This document shows, piece by piece, positions 9,388 through 19,216 of a stretch of 64,000 bases of DNA. Numbering within the stretch: the first letter of the stretch is position 1; each line of letters opens with the position of its first letter. Location: positions 248,001 through 312,000 of the forward strand of contig JAIEMV010000002.1 in NCBI GenBank assembly GCA_019751875.1, read 5' to 3'. A program made the position numbers and the translations under genes. Below the pieces are notes generated by a model. It worked only from the letters and a program-made list of their open reading frames with translations, made no database searches and was not told where the DNA came from. The DNA comes from Hyphomicrobium sp. (GTDB lineage Bacteria > Pseudomonadota > Alphaproteobacteria > Rhizobiales > Hyphomicrobiaceae).

Positions 9388-10410
9388 ATGCCTGCCATAT
9401 TCCCCTTCTCCGCCATCGTCGGCCAGGACGAGATGAAACTCGCCCTGCTCATCGCGGCCATCGATCAGTCGGTCGGCGGCGTCCTTGTCTTCGGCGATCG
9501 CGGCACGGGCAAATCCACAACCGTGCGCGCGCTCGCAGCCCTTCTGCCGCCGATGCCGGTTGTGGCTGGCTGCCGGTTCAACTGTGCGCCCGGCACCGGT
9601 TGCACCCACACGCACGAAGCCGAGACCGCCGCCTCCGCGCCCGTTCCCGTCGTCGACCTGCCGCTCGGCGCCACCGAGGACCGTGTCGTCGGCGCCCTTG
9701 ATCTGGAACGCGCCCTCGTGCACGGACAGAAAGCCTTCGAGCCGGGCCTGCTCGCCCGCGCCCACCGGGGCTTCCTCTACATCGACGAAGTCAACCTGCT
9801 CGAAGACCATCTCGTCGATCTCCTGCTCGACGTCGCCGCCTCTGGAGAAAACGTGGTCGAGCGAGAAGGCCTCAGCATCCGGCACCCCGCCCGCTTCGTT
9901 CTCGTCGGCACCGGCAATCCCGAAGAAGGCGAACTGCGCCCGCAGCTTCTCGATCGCTTCGGTATGTCCGTCGAAGTCCGCACGCCCGAAGACTTGAAAA
10001 CCCGCATCGAAGTCGTCCGCCGCCGCGACGACTTCGAACGCAATTCGGACGCCTTCATCGCCCGCTTCGCCGAAGACGAAGATCGCCTGCGCAGCCACAT
10101 CGTCGCCGCCCGCGAGCGCGTGCCTGGTATCCCCACGAGCGATCACGCCCTCGAACGCGCTGCGCAACTGTGCGCCGATGTCGGCACCGACGGCCTGCGC
10201 GGAGAGCTGACGCTGGTGCGCGCCGCCCGCGCCCTCGCGGCCCTCGAAGGCGCCTCCGCCATCGACGATGTTCATCTCCGCCGCGTGGCCCCGATGGCGC
10301 TGCGCCACCGTCTCCGCCGCACACCCTTATCAAGCCCGGATAGCGGGGCCCGCGTCGAACGCGCCGTCGCCGATCTCTTCGGCGGTTCCGGAGAACGCCT
10401 CGTCATATGA
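9388..10410 (+). CDS. bchI: Magnesium chelatase ATPase subunit I
   Basis: BchI is the AAA+ motor that, with BchD and BchH, inserts Mg2+ into protoporphyrin IX. From ATG 9388 the protein is 340 residues, normal for the family. It shows Walker A GDRGTGKST (36-44), Walker B FLYIDEVNLL (129-138), the ENVVEREG insert and VGTGNPEEGELRPQLLDRFG. A TTG at 9361 in frame would add nine residues, but ATG 9388 precedes the conserved FPFSAIVGQ start and has GGAAG upstream. The stop overlaps the bchD ATG by 4 nt. Confidence 0.96.
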   Translation: MPAIFPFSAIVGQDEMKLALLIAAIDQSVGGVLVFGDRGTGKSTTVRALAALLPPMPVVAGCRFNCAPGTGCTHTHEAETAASAPVPVVDLPLGATEDRVVGALDLERALVHGQKAFEPGLLARAHRGFLYIDEVNLLEDHLVDLLLDVAASGENVVEREGLSIRHPARFVLVGTGNPEEGELRPQLLDRFGMSVEVRTPEDLKTRIEVVRRRDDFERNSDAFIARFAEDEDRLRSHIVAARERVPGIPTSDHALERAAQLCADVGTDGLRGELTLVRAARALAALEGASAIDDVHLRRVAPMALRHRLRRTPLSSPDSGARVERAVADLFGGSGERLVI

Positions 10411-12233
10411 GCAACGACGCACCACAAAAGAACGCGACCTGGAACGACGCGTGCCTCGCGGCGGCGATCGTGGCGATCGCACCGCACGCGATTGGCGGCA
10501 TTGTGGTGCGGGCCCGCTCCGGCCCCGTGCGAGATGTCTGGCTTGCCCACCTCAAGTCGCTACTCAGCGAAGCGATGCCGCTCCGGCGCGTGCCGCTGAA
10601 TGCCGGCGACGATCGGCTGCTCGGTGGCCTCGATCTCTCCGCCACGCTCGCGCAAGGCCGCCCCGTCGCCGAGCGCGGACTTCTCGCAGAAGCCGATGGC
10701 GGCCTTCTCGTCATCCCCAGCGCCGAACGTCTCGACGGCGGCCGCACCGCCCGTATCGTCCGCACGCTCGACTATGGCCGCGTCGAGATGGAACGCGACG
10801 GCCTCTCCGCCAAGCTCCCCGCCCGCTTCGGCATCATCGCTCTCGATGAAGGTGTCGAACCGGATGAAACCGTTGCAACCGCCCTGCGCGATCGCCTCGC
10901 CATCTGGCTCTCGCTCGATGGGCTGAGCCTGCGTGACACCGGCATATCAACCGATTGGCCGCACCGGATCGCGGCCGCCCGCCGCCTGCTGCCGGAAACA
11001 ACTGCGGACGCAAACCTCGCCACCCTCTTCTGCGAAGCGGGATGCGCGCTCGGCATCCATTCGATCCGCGCACCCATTCTTGCCATCGCCATCGCCCGCA
11101 TCAACGCCGCCCTTGACGGCCGCACCCAGGCAACAACAGCGGATGCCGAGGTCGCCGCGCGCCTCGTGCTCGGACCGCGCGCAACCCGCCTTCCCACAGA
11201 AGCCCCGCCCGAAAATCCCGACGGCCCGGAAGACGAACCGCAACAGGCGCAAGCACCCGAAACCACAGACCCCGGCGGCGAAGACACCCAGCCCGAGCAG
11301 GCGATCACGCCGGAAGACATGGAACTCGTGCTCGCCGCCGCTCAGGCCGCGATCCCCAATGCCGTGCTGGCCACGCTCGCCGAGCAGAAGGTCACCGGCC
11401 GCGCGCCGCCTTCCAGCGGCAAGGTCGGCGCCAGCCAAGCCTCGAAATTGCGCGGCCGTCCCGCCGGCGTCCGCCGCGGCGAGCCGCGCAACGGCAATGT
11501 CCTGTCGCTGATCGAAACCCTTCGCGCCGCCGCACCCATGCAGGTGATCCGCAAGCGACTGCGAGGCGGACCACAGCTGCTCGAAGACGGCCGCGAGCGC
11601 ATCGAAGTCCGCGCCGATGATTTCCGCATCGCGCGCTTCAAGCAGAAGACGACCTCGACGACCATTTTCGTCGTCGATGCGTCCGGCTCGAGCGCGCTGC
11701 ACCGCCTTGCCGAGGCCAAAGGCGCCGTCGAGATCATCCTGTCGGAATGCTACGTCCGCCGCGACAGCGTCGCGCTCATCGCGTTTCGTGGCACCACCGC
11801 CGACACGCTCCTTCCGCCGACGCGCTCCCTGACGCGTGCCCAACGTAGCCTCGCAGGTCTTCCCGGCGGCGGTGGCACCCCGCTCGCAACCGCCATCGAC
11901 ACCGCCGTCCAGCTGGCTGCAACGCAAAAGCAAAAGGGCATCAGCCCCACCGTCGTCATGCTCACCGACGGCAAAGCCAACATCGACCGCGCCGGCAAGC
12001 CCGGCCGAAAAACAGCCATGGCCGATGCCTTAACCGTCGCCGAAAACATGCGCGCCCTGGGCATCAACGCCCTTTTGATCGACACATCCCCGCGCCGCAA
12101 CGCTGAAGCAGAACAACTGGCCGCCGGAATGGGCGCCCGCTACCTGCCCCTGCCGCACGCGGATAGCACCCGCCTTTCACAGGCCGTCTTCGCCTCCCGC
12201 CGCGATCAAGACGGAACGGGACCGCGCAACTGA
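10407..12233 (+). CDS. bchD: Magnesium chelatase subunit D
   Basis: The 608-residue protein has the BchD three-part layout. There is an N-terminal AAA+-like domain (about 10-250) without a clean Walker A, an Ala/Pro/Glu-rich acidic linker (about 255-310), and a C-terminal von Willebrand A domain with MIDAS sequence DASGS near residue 424 and the later LTDGKANIDR. It bridges the BchI ring and the BchH porphyrin subunit. It is coupled to bchI (ATGA overlap) and followed by bchO. Confidence 0.96.
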   Translation: MSNDAPQKNATWNDACLAAAIVAIAPHAIGGIVVRARSGPVRDVWLAHLKSLLSEAMPLRRVPLNAGDDRLLGGLDLSATLAQGRPVAERGLLAEADGGLLVIPSAERLDGGRTARIVRTLDYGRVEMERDGLSAKLPARFGIIALDEGVEPDETVATALRDRLAIWLSLDGLSLRDTGISTDWPHRIAAARRLLPETTADANLATLFCEAGCALGIHSIRAPILAIAIARINAALDGRTQATTADAEVAARLVLGPRATRLPTEAPPENPDGPEDEPQQAQAPETTDPGGEDTQPEQAITPEDMELVLAAAQAAIPNAVLATLAEQKVTGRAPPSSGKVGASQASKLRGRPAGVRRGEPRNGNVLSLIETLRAAAPMQVIRKRLRGGPQLLEDGRERIEVRADDFRIARFKQKTTSTTIFVVDASGSSALHRLAEAKGAVEIILSECYVRRDSVALIAFRGTTADTLLPPTRSLTRAQRSLAGLPGGGGTPLATAIDTAVQLAATQKQKGISPTVVMLTDGKANIDRAGKPGRKTAMADALTVAENMRALGINALLIDTSPRRNAEAEQLAAGMGARYLPLPHADSTRLSQAVFASRRDQDGTGPRN

Positions 12234-12286
12234 TCTCTTCCGGCAACCGCGCGAAGGCCCCGGCCTTGAACCCAGTGATATCGACG

Positions 12287-13168
12287 ATGCCGGAACCCTT
12301 GGATTTCAATCGCCACGCTCAAGACTGGCCGCACCGCGCCGCAAGTCGCCTCGTCGAGACACCCGGCATCCGCTGGCACGTGCAGGTGATGGGCGAAGGC
12401 CCGCCCCTTCTCCTGCTGCACGGCACCGGTGCCTCCACCCATTCCTGGGCAGGCCTGATCCCCCTTCTCGCCGAGCGCTTCACCGTCATTGCACCCGATC
12501 TGCCCGGTCAGGGTTTCACCACCATCTCGGGCAGAAAAGATCTCTCCATGAGCGGCATGGCGACGTCCATCCGCCACCTGCTCGACGCCTTGGGGCTCGA
12601 ACCGCAGATCGCCGTCGGACATTCGGCCGGCGCTGCCGTCCTCGCCCGCATGAGCCTCGACCAGCAGCTCGCCCCACGGTCGATCATCGCCCTCAACGGC
12701 GCCTTCGTTCCGTTCGGCGGCGTCGTCACGCGAATGTTCTCGCCGCTCGCCAAGCTCCTGACGCTCAATCCTCTCGTGCCCCAACTCTTCGCCTGGAGCG
12801 CCAGCGACCGCACGTCCGTGGAGCGTCTTCTGAAAAGCACCGGCTCCACAGTTCCGGAGCAGAGCCTCGTCTTGTATCAGCGGCTGTTTGCCTCTCCGCC
12901 GCACGTGTCGAGCACGCTGGCGATGATGGCGTCCTGGGACCTCGACAGCCTGCTGCGCGATCTGCCTCGCCTGAAGCCGCCCCTGCTCCTCGTCATCGGC
13001 GACAACGACCTCACGATTTCCCCCGACGACGCGCGCCTCATCGCGCGTGTGGTGCCCTCCAGTCGCACCGTTCGACTGACGGGAGTGGGCCATCTGGCAC
13101 ACGAGGAAGCCCCGACGCGCATTGCCGACGTCATCTTTTCCTCCGGCGAGCCCGAGACCACCCTCTGA
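12287..13168 (+). CDS. bchO: Magnesium-chelatase-associated alpha/beta hydrolase
   Basis: The gene encodes about 293 residues of an alpha/beta-hydrolase fold with the oxyanion segment LLLHGTGASTHSW, a nucleophile elbow GHSAGAA (Ser near residue 113), an Asp region IGDNDLTISPDD and the C-terminal His in GVGHLAHEEAP. BchO always accompanies bchID in purple bacteria; its exact step is unresolved, though it is tied to Mg-chelatase or early Mg-porphyrin metabolism. ATG 12287 is chosen over an in-frame TTG at 12266. It ends the bchIDO operon; a 63-bp gap with a PpsR site precedes crtI. Confidence 0.92.
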   Translation: MPEPLDFNRHAQDWPHRAASRLVETPGIRWHVQVMGEGPPLLLLHGTGASTHSWAGLIPLLAERFTVIAPDLPGQGFTTISGRKDLSMSGMATSIRHLLDALGLEPQIAVGHSAGAAVLARMSLDQQLAPRSIIALNGAFVPFGGVVTRMFSPLAKLLTLNPLVPQLFAWSASDRTSVERLLKSTGSTVPEQSLVLYQRLFASPPHVSSTLAMMASWDLDSLLRDLPRLKPPLLLVIGDNDLTISPDDARLIARVVPSSRTVRLTGVGHLAHEEAPTRIADVIFSSGEPETTL

Positions 13169-13222
13169 ATTCTGCTCCAGAGCGAAGTTCGCACTTGCGC
13201 AACCGAGCTTTACACTCTTAAA

Positions 13223-13240
13223 TGTCATCTTATGTTGACA
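13223..13240. promoter_or_regulatory. PpsR/CrtJ-type operator overlapping the crtI start codon
   Basis: TGTCATCTTATGTTGACA is a perfect TGT-N12-ACA match. The only ATG available to crtI (13232) lies inside it. If transcription starts from a promoter bound here, either the leader is extremely short or the main promoter lies further upstream and PpsR acts downstream of the start site. Confidence 0.78.
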
Positions 13241-14764
13241 CATTCTGCCCGCTCCAGTGCCACCTATCCCGTTCCAGAGGCACGCCCCCATGCGGTTGTG
13301 ATCGGCAGCGGATTTGGCGGACTAGCAGCAGCGGTTCGTCTCGGCGCGCGCGGCTATAAGGTCACCGTGCTGGAAAAACTCGATGCTGCCGGCGGTCGGG
13401 CTTATGTCTTCCGTCAGGACGGTTTTACGTTCGATGCCGGACCGACAATCATCACCGCGCCGTTCCTTCTTGAAGAACTCTGGACGCTCTGCGGCCGCAA
13501 GATGTCCGACGACATCGACCTGCGCCCACTGTCGCCGTTCTACACGCTCCGCTTTCACGACGGCGAAACACTCACCTGCTGCGCCGATCCGGATGCCATG
13601 CGCCGCGAGGTCGCCCGCATTTCGCCCGGCGACGTCGCCGGCTACGAGCGTTTCATGGCGCAAGCTCAGCAGATCTACGCCGTTGGCTTCGAGCAGTTGG
13701 GCGACGTGCCTTTCGACAGCTGGACCGACATGGCCAAGCTCCTGCCCCAACTCTTCAAGCTCGAAAGCTACCGCTCGATCTACAGCCTCGCCTCCAAACA
13801 TGTGCAGGACCCGCGCCTGCGGGTTTTCCTGAGCTTCCATCCGCTTTTCGTCGGCGGCAATCCGTTCAACGTCACCTCGATCTACGGCCTGATCACGTTC
13901 CTGGAACGCCGCTTCGGCGTCCACTTTGCGATGGGCGGAACCGGAAGCCTCGTCAAAGGCCTCGTCAAACTCATCGGCACTCAAGGCGGCGAGATCCGGT
14001 ACGGCGCGGAAGTCTCCGAAATCACGCTCGATGGCCGCCGAGCCACAGGCGTACGCCTCGCGTCCGGCGAAGTCCTCCCAGCCGATGTCGTGGTCTCCAA
14101 CGCAGATGTCGCGTGGACGTACCGCTACCTCCTGCCCAAGAGCGCGCGCCGCACCTGGACCGACAAGCGCCTCGACAAGGCCCGCTATTCGATGAGCCTG
14201 TTCGTCTGGTACTTCGGCACCAACAAGAAGTATGACGACGTTCCCCACCATACGATCCTGCTCGGACCGCGCTATCGCGAACTTCTCAACGACATCTTCC
14301 AAAGCAAGCGCCTCGCTGCGGATTTCAGCCTCTACCTGCACCGTCCGACGGCAACGGACCCCTCGCTTGCTCCGCCCGGCAATGATGCCTTCTATGTCCT
14401 CTCGCCCGTCCCGCATCTGGAAGGTGATACCGATTGGACGACCGAAGCCGAGCCCTATCGCCAGCGCATCGCCAAGTATCTGTCTGAAACCGTGATGCCC
14501 GGGTTCGAAAACCACATCGCCACCTCGCGCATTATGACGCCTCTCGATTTCCGCGACCGCCTTATGTCCTACAAAGGCGCCGCATTCAGCCTGGAACCCG
14601 TGCTCACCCAAAGTGCGTGGTTTCGTCCGCATAACCGCAGCGAAGATATCGAACATCTCTACCTCGTCGGCGCTGGAACCCACCCGGGTGCTGGCGTGCC
14701 GGGTGTTCTGTCCTCCGCTCGTGTCCTCGACAGGATCGTACCCGATGCGTCAGCTTTCGCCTGA
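13232..14764 (+). CDS. crtI: Phytoene desaturase
   Basis: CrtI desaturates phytoene stepwise to lycopene/neurosporene. The 510-residue flavoprotein shows the N-terminal dinucleotide motif VVIGSGFGG (22-30), the substrate region FDAGPTIITAPFLLEELW and the C-terminal bacterial phytoene-desaturase signature LYLVGAGTHPGAGVPGVLSS. Start is ATG 13232; apart from the adjacent TTG there is no other usable start before the FAD motif. It overlaps crtB by 20 bp, so the pair is coupled. A PpsR operator covers the start codon. Confidence 0.95.
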   Translation: MLTHSARSSATYPVPEARPHAVVIGSGFGGLAAAVRLGARGYKVTVLEKLDAAGGRAYVFRQDGFTFDAGPTIITAPFLLEELWTLCGRKMSDDIDLRPLSPFYTLRFHDGETLTCCADPDAMRREVARISPGDVAGYERFMAQAQQIYAVGFEQLGDVPFDSWTDMAKLLPQLFKLESYRSIYSLASKHVQDPRLRVFLSFHPLFVGGNPFNVTSIYGLITFLERRFGVHFAMGGTGSLVKGLVKLIGTQGGEIRYGAEVSEITLDGRRATGVRLASGEVLPADVVVSNADVAWTYRYLLPKSARRTWTDKRLDKARYSMSLFVWYFGTNKKYDDVPHHTILLGPRYRELLNDIFQSKRLAADFSLYLHRPTATDPSLAPPGNDAFYVLSPVPHLEGDTDWTTEAEPYRQRIAKYLSETVMPGFENHIATSRIMTPLDFRDRLMSYKGAAFSLEPVLTQSAWFRPHNRSEDIEHLYLVGAGTHPGAGVPGVLSSARVLDRIVPDASAFA

Positions 14765-15848
14765 GGAACAGCGGCTCGCAGCCGCAGACCTCAATGCTTG
14801 CAGCGAAAAACTCGCGAACGGCTCGCGCACGTTCCTCGCTGCCTCGCGCCTGCTGCCGCGCCGCGTCCGCGATCCGGCCATCGCACTCTATGCCTTCTGC
14901 CGCGAAGCCGACGACATCATCGACATCGGTGGCGCCACTGCGGGCAATTTGGCGCTCCTCAAGGACCGCCTCGACGCCATCTATCGCAATGCCCCCTATG
15001 CCTCCTCGACCGATCGCGCCTTCTCGTTCGTGGTCCACCGCTTCGACATTCCCCGCACCCTTCCTGATGCCCTGATCGAAGGCTTCGCGTGGGACGCCGA
15101 TGGACGCCGCTACGAAACGTTTGCCGACGTCCTCGCCTATTCAACGCGCGTCGCTGGCAGCGTCGGCGCGATGATGGCCTTGTTGATGGGTACGCGCGAT
15201 AGGGCACAGCTTGCGCGCGCCTGTGACCTTGGCATCGCGATGCAGCTTTCCAACATCGCCCGCGATGTCGGCGAAGACGCCCGCGCCGGCCGGATCTACC
15301 TCCCGCTCGTCTGGATGCGCCAAGCCGGCCTCGACCCGGACGATTGGCTCGCCGACCCGCAAGCCTCACCGGAGATCGCCGAGATCGTCGAGCGGCTCCT
15401 GGAAGCGGCCGACAGCCTCTACCGCCGCGCCGCGCGCGGAATCTCCGCGCTTCCCGTCGACTGCCGCACGGGCATCTTCGCCGCCGCCTACCTGTACGGC
15501 GAGATCGGCAATGAAGTCCGCCGCAACGGCCACAACTCGATTTCGCAGCGCGCCATTGTGCCCGCCAAGCGCAAGATTGAGTTGGCCGCGAAAGCCGCCC
15601 TCTCCGCCTCTCTTTCGCTGACGCAGACACCGGTCATCATTCCAGATCGCGTCCGCGAAGCCGCCTATCTTCTCGATGCCGTGCATCCCCACGCGATCGA
15701 GCCGGTCTCCCCCGCGTGGTGGAACCTGCCCGCGCGGACGGCTCGCATCATCGAAATGTTTGAACGCCTCGAGCTGCGCGAGCGGGAGGCCCAGATTGCG
15801 CGCTTATCCGGCACGCAAGCTCAGTCGTCGTCGCGTGCAGAAGCCTAG
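14745..15848 (+). CDS. crtB: Phytoene synthase
   Basis: CrtB condenses two geranylgeranyl diphosphates to phytoene. The 367-residue squalene/phytoene synthase family protein has both aspartate motifs: READDIID (53-60) and [15 protein letters not shown] (173-187). The chosen ATG 14745 lies within the crtI 3' end (20-bp overlap), and the conserved block starts soon after it. dxs follows 16 bp downstream, so isoprenoid supply is transcribed with the carotenoid entry enzymes. Confidence 0.95.
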   Translation: MRQLSPEEQRLAAADLNACSEKLANGSRTFLAASRLLPRRVRDPAIALYAFCREADDIIDIGGATAGNLALLKDRLDAIYRNAPYASSTDRAFSFVVHRFDIPRTLPDALIEGFAWDADGRRYETFADVLAYSTRVAGSVGAMMALLMGTRDRAQLARACDLGIAMQLSNIARDVGEDARAGRIYLPLVWMRQAGLDPDDWLADPQASPEIAEIVERLLEAADSLYRRAARGISALPVDCRTGIFAAAYLYGEIGNEVRRNGHNSISQRAIVPAKRKIELAAKAALSASLSLTQTPVIIPDRVREAAYLLDAVHPHAIEPVSPAWWNLPARTARIIEMFERLELREREAQIARLSGTQAQSSSRAEA

Positions 15849-15864
15849 AACCGGAGAACCGGCC

Positions 15865-17805
15865 ATGAACGCACATATCGGACAACCCGTGCCATCACCC
15901 AAGCCCCTGCTGGACAAGGTTCGCGTGCCCGCCGATCTGCGCGCGCTTCCCGAAAGCGACATGAAACAACTTGCCGAAGAGCTGCGGCGCGAGACGATCG
16001 AAGCGGTCTCCGTCACCGGCGGCCATTTGGGCGCCGGCCTCGGCGTCGTCGAGCTGACCCTCGCCATTCACCGCGTCTTCGACACGCCGCGCGATCGCCT
16101 CATTTTCGATGTCGGCCACCAATGCTATCCACACAAGATCCTCACCGGACGCCGCGATCGCATCCGCACGCTCCGCACCGGCGGTGGTCTGTCCGGCTTC
16201 ACCAAGCGTGCCGAGAGTGAATATGACCCATTCGGCGCCGCCCACTCCTCCACATCCATCTCGGCCGGTCTCGGCATGGCCGTCGCCCGCGACCTCAAGG
16301 GCGAAAACAACAACGTCATCTGCGTCATCGGTGACGGTGCCATGTCGGCCGGCATGGCCTACGAAGCGATGAACAACGCCGGCGCCCGCGACGAGCGCCT
16401 CATCGTCATCTTGAACGATAACGAGATGTCGATCGCTCCGCCCACGGGTGCGCTTTCCAAATATCTCACGCGCGCCACCTCGAGCAGCCCGTATCTGCAT
16501 TTGCGCGACTTCGCCAAGCAGCTCGCCAAGCGTCTGCCCAAGAAGTGGGAGCGCCGCGCCGCCCGCGTCGAGGAAATGTCGCGCACCATCATGTCGGGTG
16601 GCATCTGGTTCGAGGAATTGGGCTTCTACTACGTTGGACCGATCGACGGCCACGACCTCGACCAGCTGCTGCCGGTCCTCAAGAACTGCCGCGACGCTGA
16701 ACAGGCACCGATCCTGGTGCATGTCATCACGCAGAAGGGCAAGGGATACGCGCCCGCCGAAGCCTCCGCCGACAAGTATCATGGCGTCGCCAAGTTCGAT
16801 GTCGTCACCGGCACCCAGGTCAAGCCGAAGGCCGCCGCTCCCAGCTACACCAAAGTCTTCGCCAACAGCCTTGTCGCCGAAGCCAAGAAAGATCAGCGCA
16901 TCGTCGGCATCACCGCCGCCATGCCCGACGGCACGGGCCTCGACATTTTCGGCCGCGCCTTCCCCGATCGCATGTTTGATGTCGGCATCGCCGAACAGCA
17001 CGCCGTCACATTCGCAGCCGGTCTCGCGACGGAAGGCCTGAAGCCGTTCTGCGCCATCTACTCCACGTTCCTCCAGCGCGGCTACGATCAGGTCGTCCAC
17101 GATGTCGCGATCCAGTCGCTACCCGTCCGCTTCATGATTGATCGCGCCGGTCTCGTCGGCGCCGACGGCCCGACTCACGCCGGCTCATTCGATCTGGCCT
17201 ACCTGGGCTGTCTGCCGGGCTTTGTCATCATGGCCGCGGCCGACGAAACCGAACTCGTCCACATGGTCGCCACCGCGGCGTCGATCGACGATCGCCCGTC
17301 CGCCGTCCGCTATCCGCGCGGCGAAGGCATCGGCCTCGAACTCCCCGCTGAAGGCGTGCCGCTCGAAATCGGCAAGGGCCGCATCGTTCGTGAAGGCTCG
17401 ACCGTCGCGATCCTTTCGCTCGGCACCCGTCTCGCCGAAGCCCACAAAGCCGCCGACCAACTGGCGGCCCAGGGCCTCTCGACCACCATCGCCGACGCCC
17501 GCTTCATGAAACCTCTCGACGAGGACCTCATCCGCGATCTGGCCAGCAAGCACGAGGTTCTGATCACCCTTGAGGAAGGCAGCGTCGGAGGCTTCGGCAG
17601 TCACGTCCTTGAATTCCTCTCGCGCGAAGGCCTGCTCGACCACGGCTTGAAGGTTCGCACCATGACGTTGCCGGACAGCTTCATCGACCACGACAAGCCT
17701 GAAGTCATGTACGCCCAAGCCGGCCTCGACGCCGCCGGCATCGTCACAAAAGTCTTCTCCGCCCTCGGTCGCACCGAAAACGCCGGCGGCGCCCTCCGCG
17801 CCTGA
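15865..17805 (+). CDS. dxs: 1-deoxy-D-xylulose-5-phosphate synthase
   Basis: DXS makes DXP from pyruvate and glyceraldehyde-3-phosphate, the first step of the MEP isoprenoid pathway. The 646-residue protein matches the usual length. It has the [14 protein letters not shown] segment, the thiamine diphosphate motif GDGAMS...N (156-170), and the transketolase-like pyrimidine domain with [19 protein letters not shown] 15865 has GGAGAACCGG just upstream. Inclusion of dxs inside a PGC is known in purple bacteria and suggests the cluster raises isoprenoid flux along with crtB/crtE demand; a second housekeeping copy may exist elsewhere (not visible here). Confidence 0.96.
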   Translation: MNAHIGQPVPSPKPLLDKVRVPADLRALPESDMKQLAEELRRETIEAVSVTGGHLGAGLGVVELTLAIHRVFDTPRDRLIFDVGHQCYPHKILTGRRDRIRTLRTGGGLSGFTKRAESEYDPFGAAHSSTSISAGLGMAVARDLKGENNNVICVIGDGAMSAGMAYEAMNNAGARDERLIVILNDNEMSIAPPTGALSKYLTRATSSSPYLHLRDFAKQLAKRLPKKWERRAARVEEMSRTIMSGGIWFEELGFYYVGPIDGHDLDQLLPVLKNCRDAEQAPILVHVITQKGKGYAPAEASADKYHGVAKFDVVTGTQVKPKAAAPSYTKVFANSLVAEAKKDQRIVGITAAMPDGTGLDIFGRAFPDRMFDVGIAEQHAVTFAAGLATEGLKPFCAIYSTFLQRGYDQVVHDVAIQSLPVRFMIDRAGLVGADGPTHAGSFDLAYLGCLPGFVIMAAADETELVHMVATAASIDDRPSAVRYPRGEGIGLELPAEGVPLEIGKGRIVREGSTVAILSLGTRLAEAHKAADQLAAQGLSTTIADARFMKPLDEDLIRDLASKHEVLITLEEGSVGGFGSHVLEFLSREGLLDHGLKVRTMTLPDSFIDHDKPEVMYAQAGLDAAGIVTKVFSALGRTENAGGALRA

Positions 17806-17837
17806 ACCGTCCTCAAGTGCTCGACGTAATTCTATAA

Positions 17838-17864
17838 GCGACGGCCCCTCATCGGGGCCGTCGC
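17838..17864 (+). terminator. Hairpin after dxs (terminator-like, no U-run)
   Basis: An 11-bp perfect stem, GCGACGGCCCC / GGGGCCGTCGC, with a 5-nt loop starts 33 bp past the dxs stop. No T-run follows, so it may act as an RNA-stability element or a weak or factor-dependent terminator. Confidence 0.55.
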
Positions 17865-17906
17865 CATAACTGAACCCGGCCACGAAACGCCGACACGGAG
17901 CGCTCC

Positions 17907-18116
17907 ATGCTGCCCATTCTCGCCGCTCCACTGGAAACGAGCATCGTGGCCTTTATGGAACTCATCATCGTGCTGGCCTTCTTTCTCGGGTGGTACATCC
18001 TCGAAAAAGTCGCCAACAGCTACGACCGGGATAAGGAAAAATCAGAAGAAGAAATACGTCCCTCGCGAAGCGATGGAAAAGACAGGCGCGATATCACGTC
18101 CACGTTGCATGATTGA
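17907..18116 (+). CDS. Small single-pass membrane protein, unknown
   Basis: The 69-residue protein has one strongly hydrophobic segment (about 12-33) and a highly charged C-terminal tail rich in Lys, Glu, Asp and Arg. I do not recognise the family. It lies between the dxs hairpin and crtC. The start ATG has a GGAGCG purine stretch 6-10 nt upstream. Real-gene status rests on the clean membrane-plus-tail design and an RBS. Confidence 0.5.
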   Translation: MLPILAAPLETSIVAFMELIIVLAFFLGWYILEKVANSYDRDKEKSEEEIRPSRSDGKDRRDITSTLHD

Positions 18117-18185
18117 TCGAGTGTGGAACGCTCCCGTGTTGCAAGCGTTCTCCTGTCAGTCCACAAGCTGATCGGAGATAAGAAA

Positions 18186-18260
18186 ATGCCCTTAATCATG
18201 TGGCTTCTAGGCGTACCGTTGTCTGTGATCATCCTACTGGCGCTGTTCGGCGCGTTCTAA
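18186..18260 (+). CDS. Tiny hydrophobic membrane protein (24 aa)
   Basis: A 24-codon frame with RBS GGAGA 8 nt upstream encodes an almost wholly hydrophobic peptide (MPLIMWLLGVPLSVIILLAL plus four residues), a typical single-helix small membrane protein. Similar very short MPL-WLLGVP proteins are, to my memory, frequently annotated in alphaproteobacteria; I could not verify this. It converges on crtC, the two stop codons overlapping. Confidence 0.5.
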   Translation: MPLIMWLLGVPLSVIILLALFGAF

Positions 18261-19216
18261 CGCGCCGCTCGTCGCGGCATCCGGAACGGCAGCATCAACT
18301 GCACCACAGGCGACACGAAGCGTTCCAGTGACAAACTCTCGTGCATGGCCGTTACCGGACGTCCCGCCACCCGCGAGGATACGATTGAGCGCGTATAGAA
18401 CGGAGTGTCCTCGAGCGTCTTTACGACGGCTCCCCCGGCTCCGCCATCAGACCGTGTCCCCCGTTCGAGGCGCCAGATGGGTGCCCGCGCCAGCTTGCAC
18501 AAGCTCGGCGGTTCCAGCTGCTCTATGGAACCATCTGGCCGCATGAAGAGCGACAATCCTTCCTCCCGCCCATCCTTCAGCGTCACATCGTAAAAAATTG
18601 TCGCTCCAAGCGTGTCACTCGCCCGCGACCAATCCCACCGCCGGAAACTATTTTCCAGAGGTACAACGCCGCTATTCCAGTCCAGGTAGCCGTGCCCCGA
18701 CCACTTCAGTCCGTTTTCAAAAGCCACCTCGACCCGCGAAACGGGCGCGATCGGCCGCCATGTATGTTCGCCCTTCGCATCGAGCAGAAACGATTGCTCA
18801 TTGAGAGCCGACGGCATGACGCGCACGCGCCCCTTCAATCGCGACGGAATCGGCACCGTCATCTCGTCGATATCGAACGTCAGTCCGTCGCCATCCCAGC
18901 GTAGCGAACTCGGCCCCACGGCGAACGTAGTCGCCGTCCGCGACAACTCCCGCCGGCCGCGCTCCGTCATCGTCCAGCGATGCCCGCCGGCACCATACAG
19001 CGCCACGTTGATTGCGACGTAATTTTCAGGATCCGCACCTCCCTTGCGCCGCGCATACTTGTAGTATGGCGAGAACACGCTCCCGACGAACGAGATAATC
19101 GACAGCCCGTGCCGCCCATCGTCACTGAGCGCATCGACGTACCACCAGACATAGCCGCAAGGGCCTACAGCCGCGTCGAATTGAGGTCCACCGCCAGTTG
19201 CGCGGCGGCCAGCCAT
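18257..19216 (-). CDS. crtC: Carotenoid 1,2-hydratase
   Basis: CrtC hydrates the psi-end of neurosporene/lycopene to the 1-hydroxy carotenoid, the first step from acyclic carotenes to spirilloxanthin or spheroidene. The family pattern is clear: FDAAVGPCGYVWWYVDALSD at the start, SIISFVGSVFSPYY, the HRWTMTERG segment, and LDWNSGVVPLE...FRRWDWSRA in the core. ATG 19216 gives 319 residues and makes the gene begin inside the 3' end of crtD (52-bp overlap, different frame), consistent with a crtD-crtC operon; translation could also start later, since the conserved region begins about residue 14. Confidence 0.92.
   Translation of the reverse strand: MAGRRATGGGPQFDAAVGPCGYVWWYVDALSDDGRHGLSIISFVGSVFSPYYKYARRKGGADPENYVAINVALYGAGGHRWTMTERGRRELSRTATTFAVGPSSLRWDGDGLTFDIDEMTVPIPSRLKGRVRVMPSALNEQSFLLDAKGEHTWRPIAPVSRVEVAFENGLKWSGHGYLDWNSGVVPLENSFRRWDWSRASDTLGATIFYDVTLKDGREEGLSLFMRPDGSIEQLEPPSLCKLARAPIWRLERGTRSDGGAGGAVVKTLEDTPFYTRSIVSSRVAGRPVTAMHESLSLERFVSPVVQLMLPFRMPRRAAR

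Noticed and set aside
13322-14683. A minus-strand open frame of about 450 codons opposite crtI
   Set aside because: Shadow of crtI; no recognisable domain.
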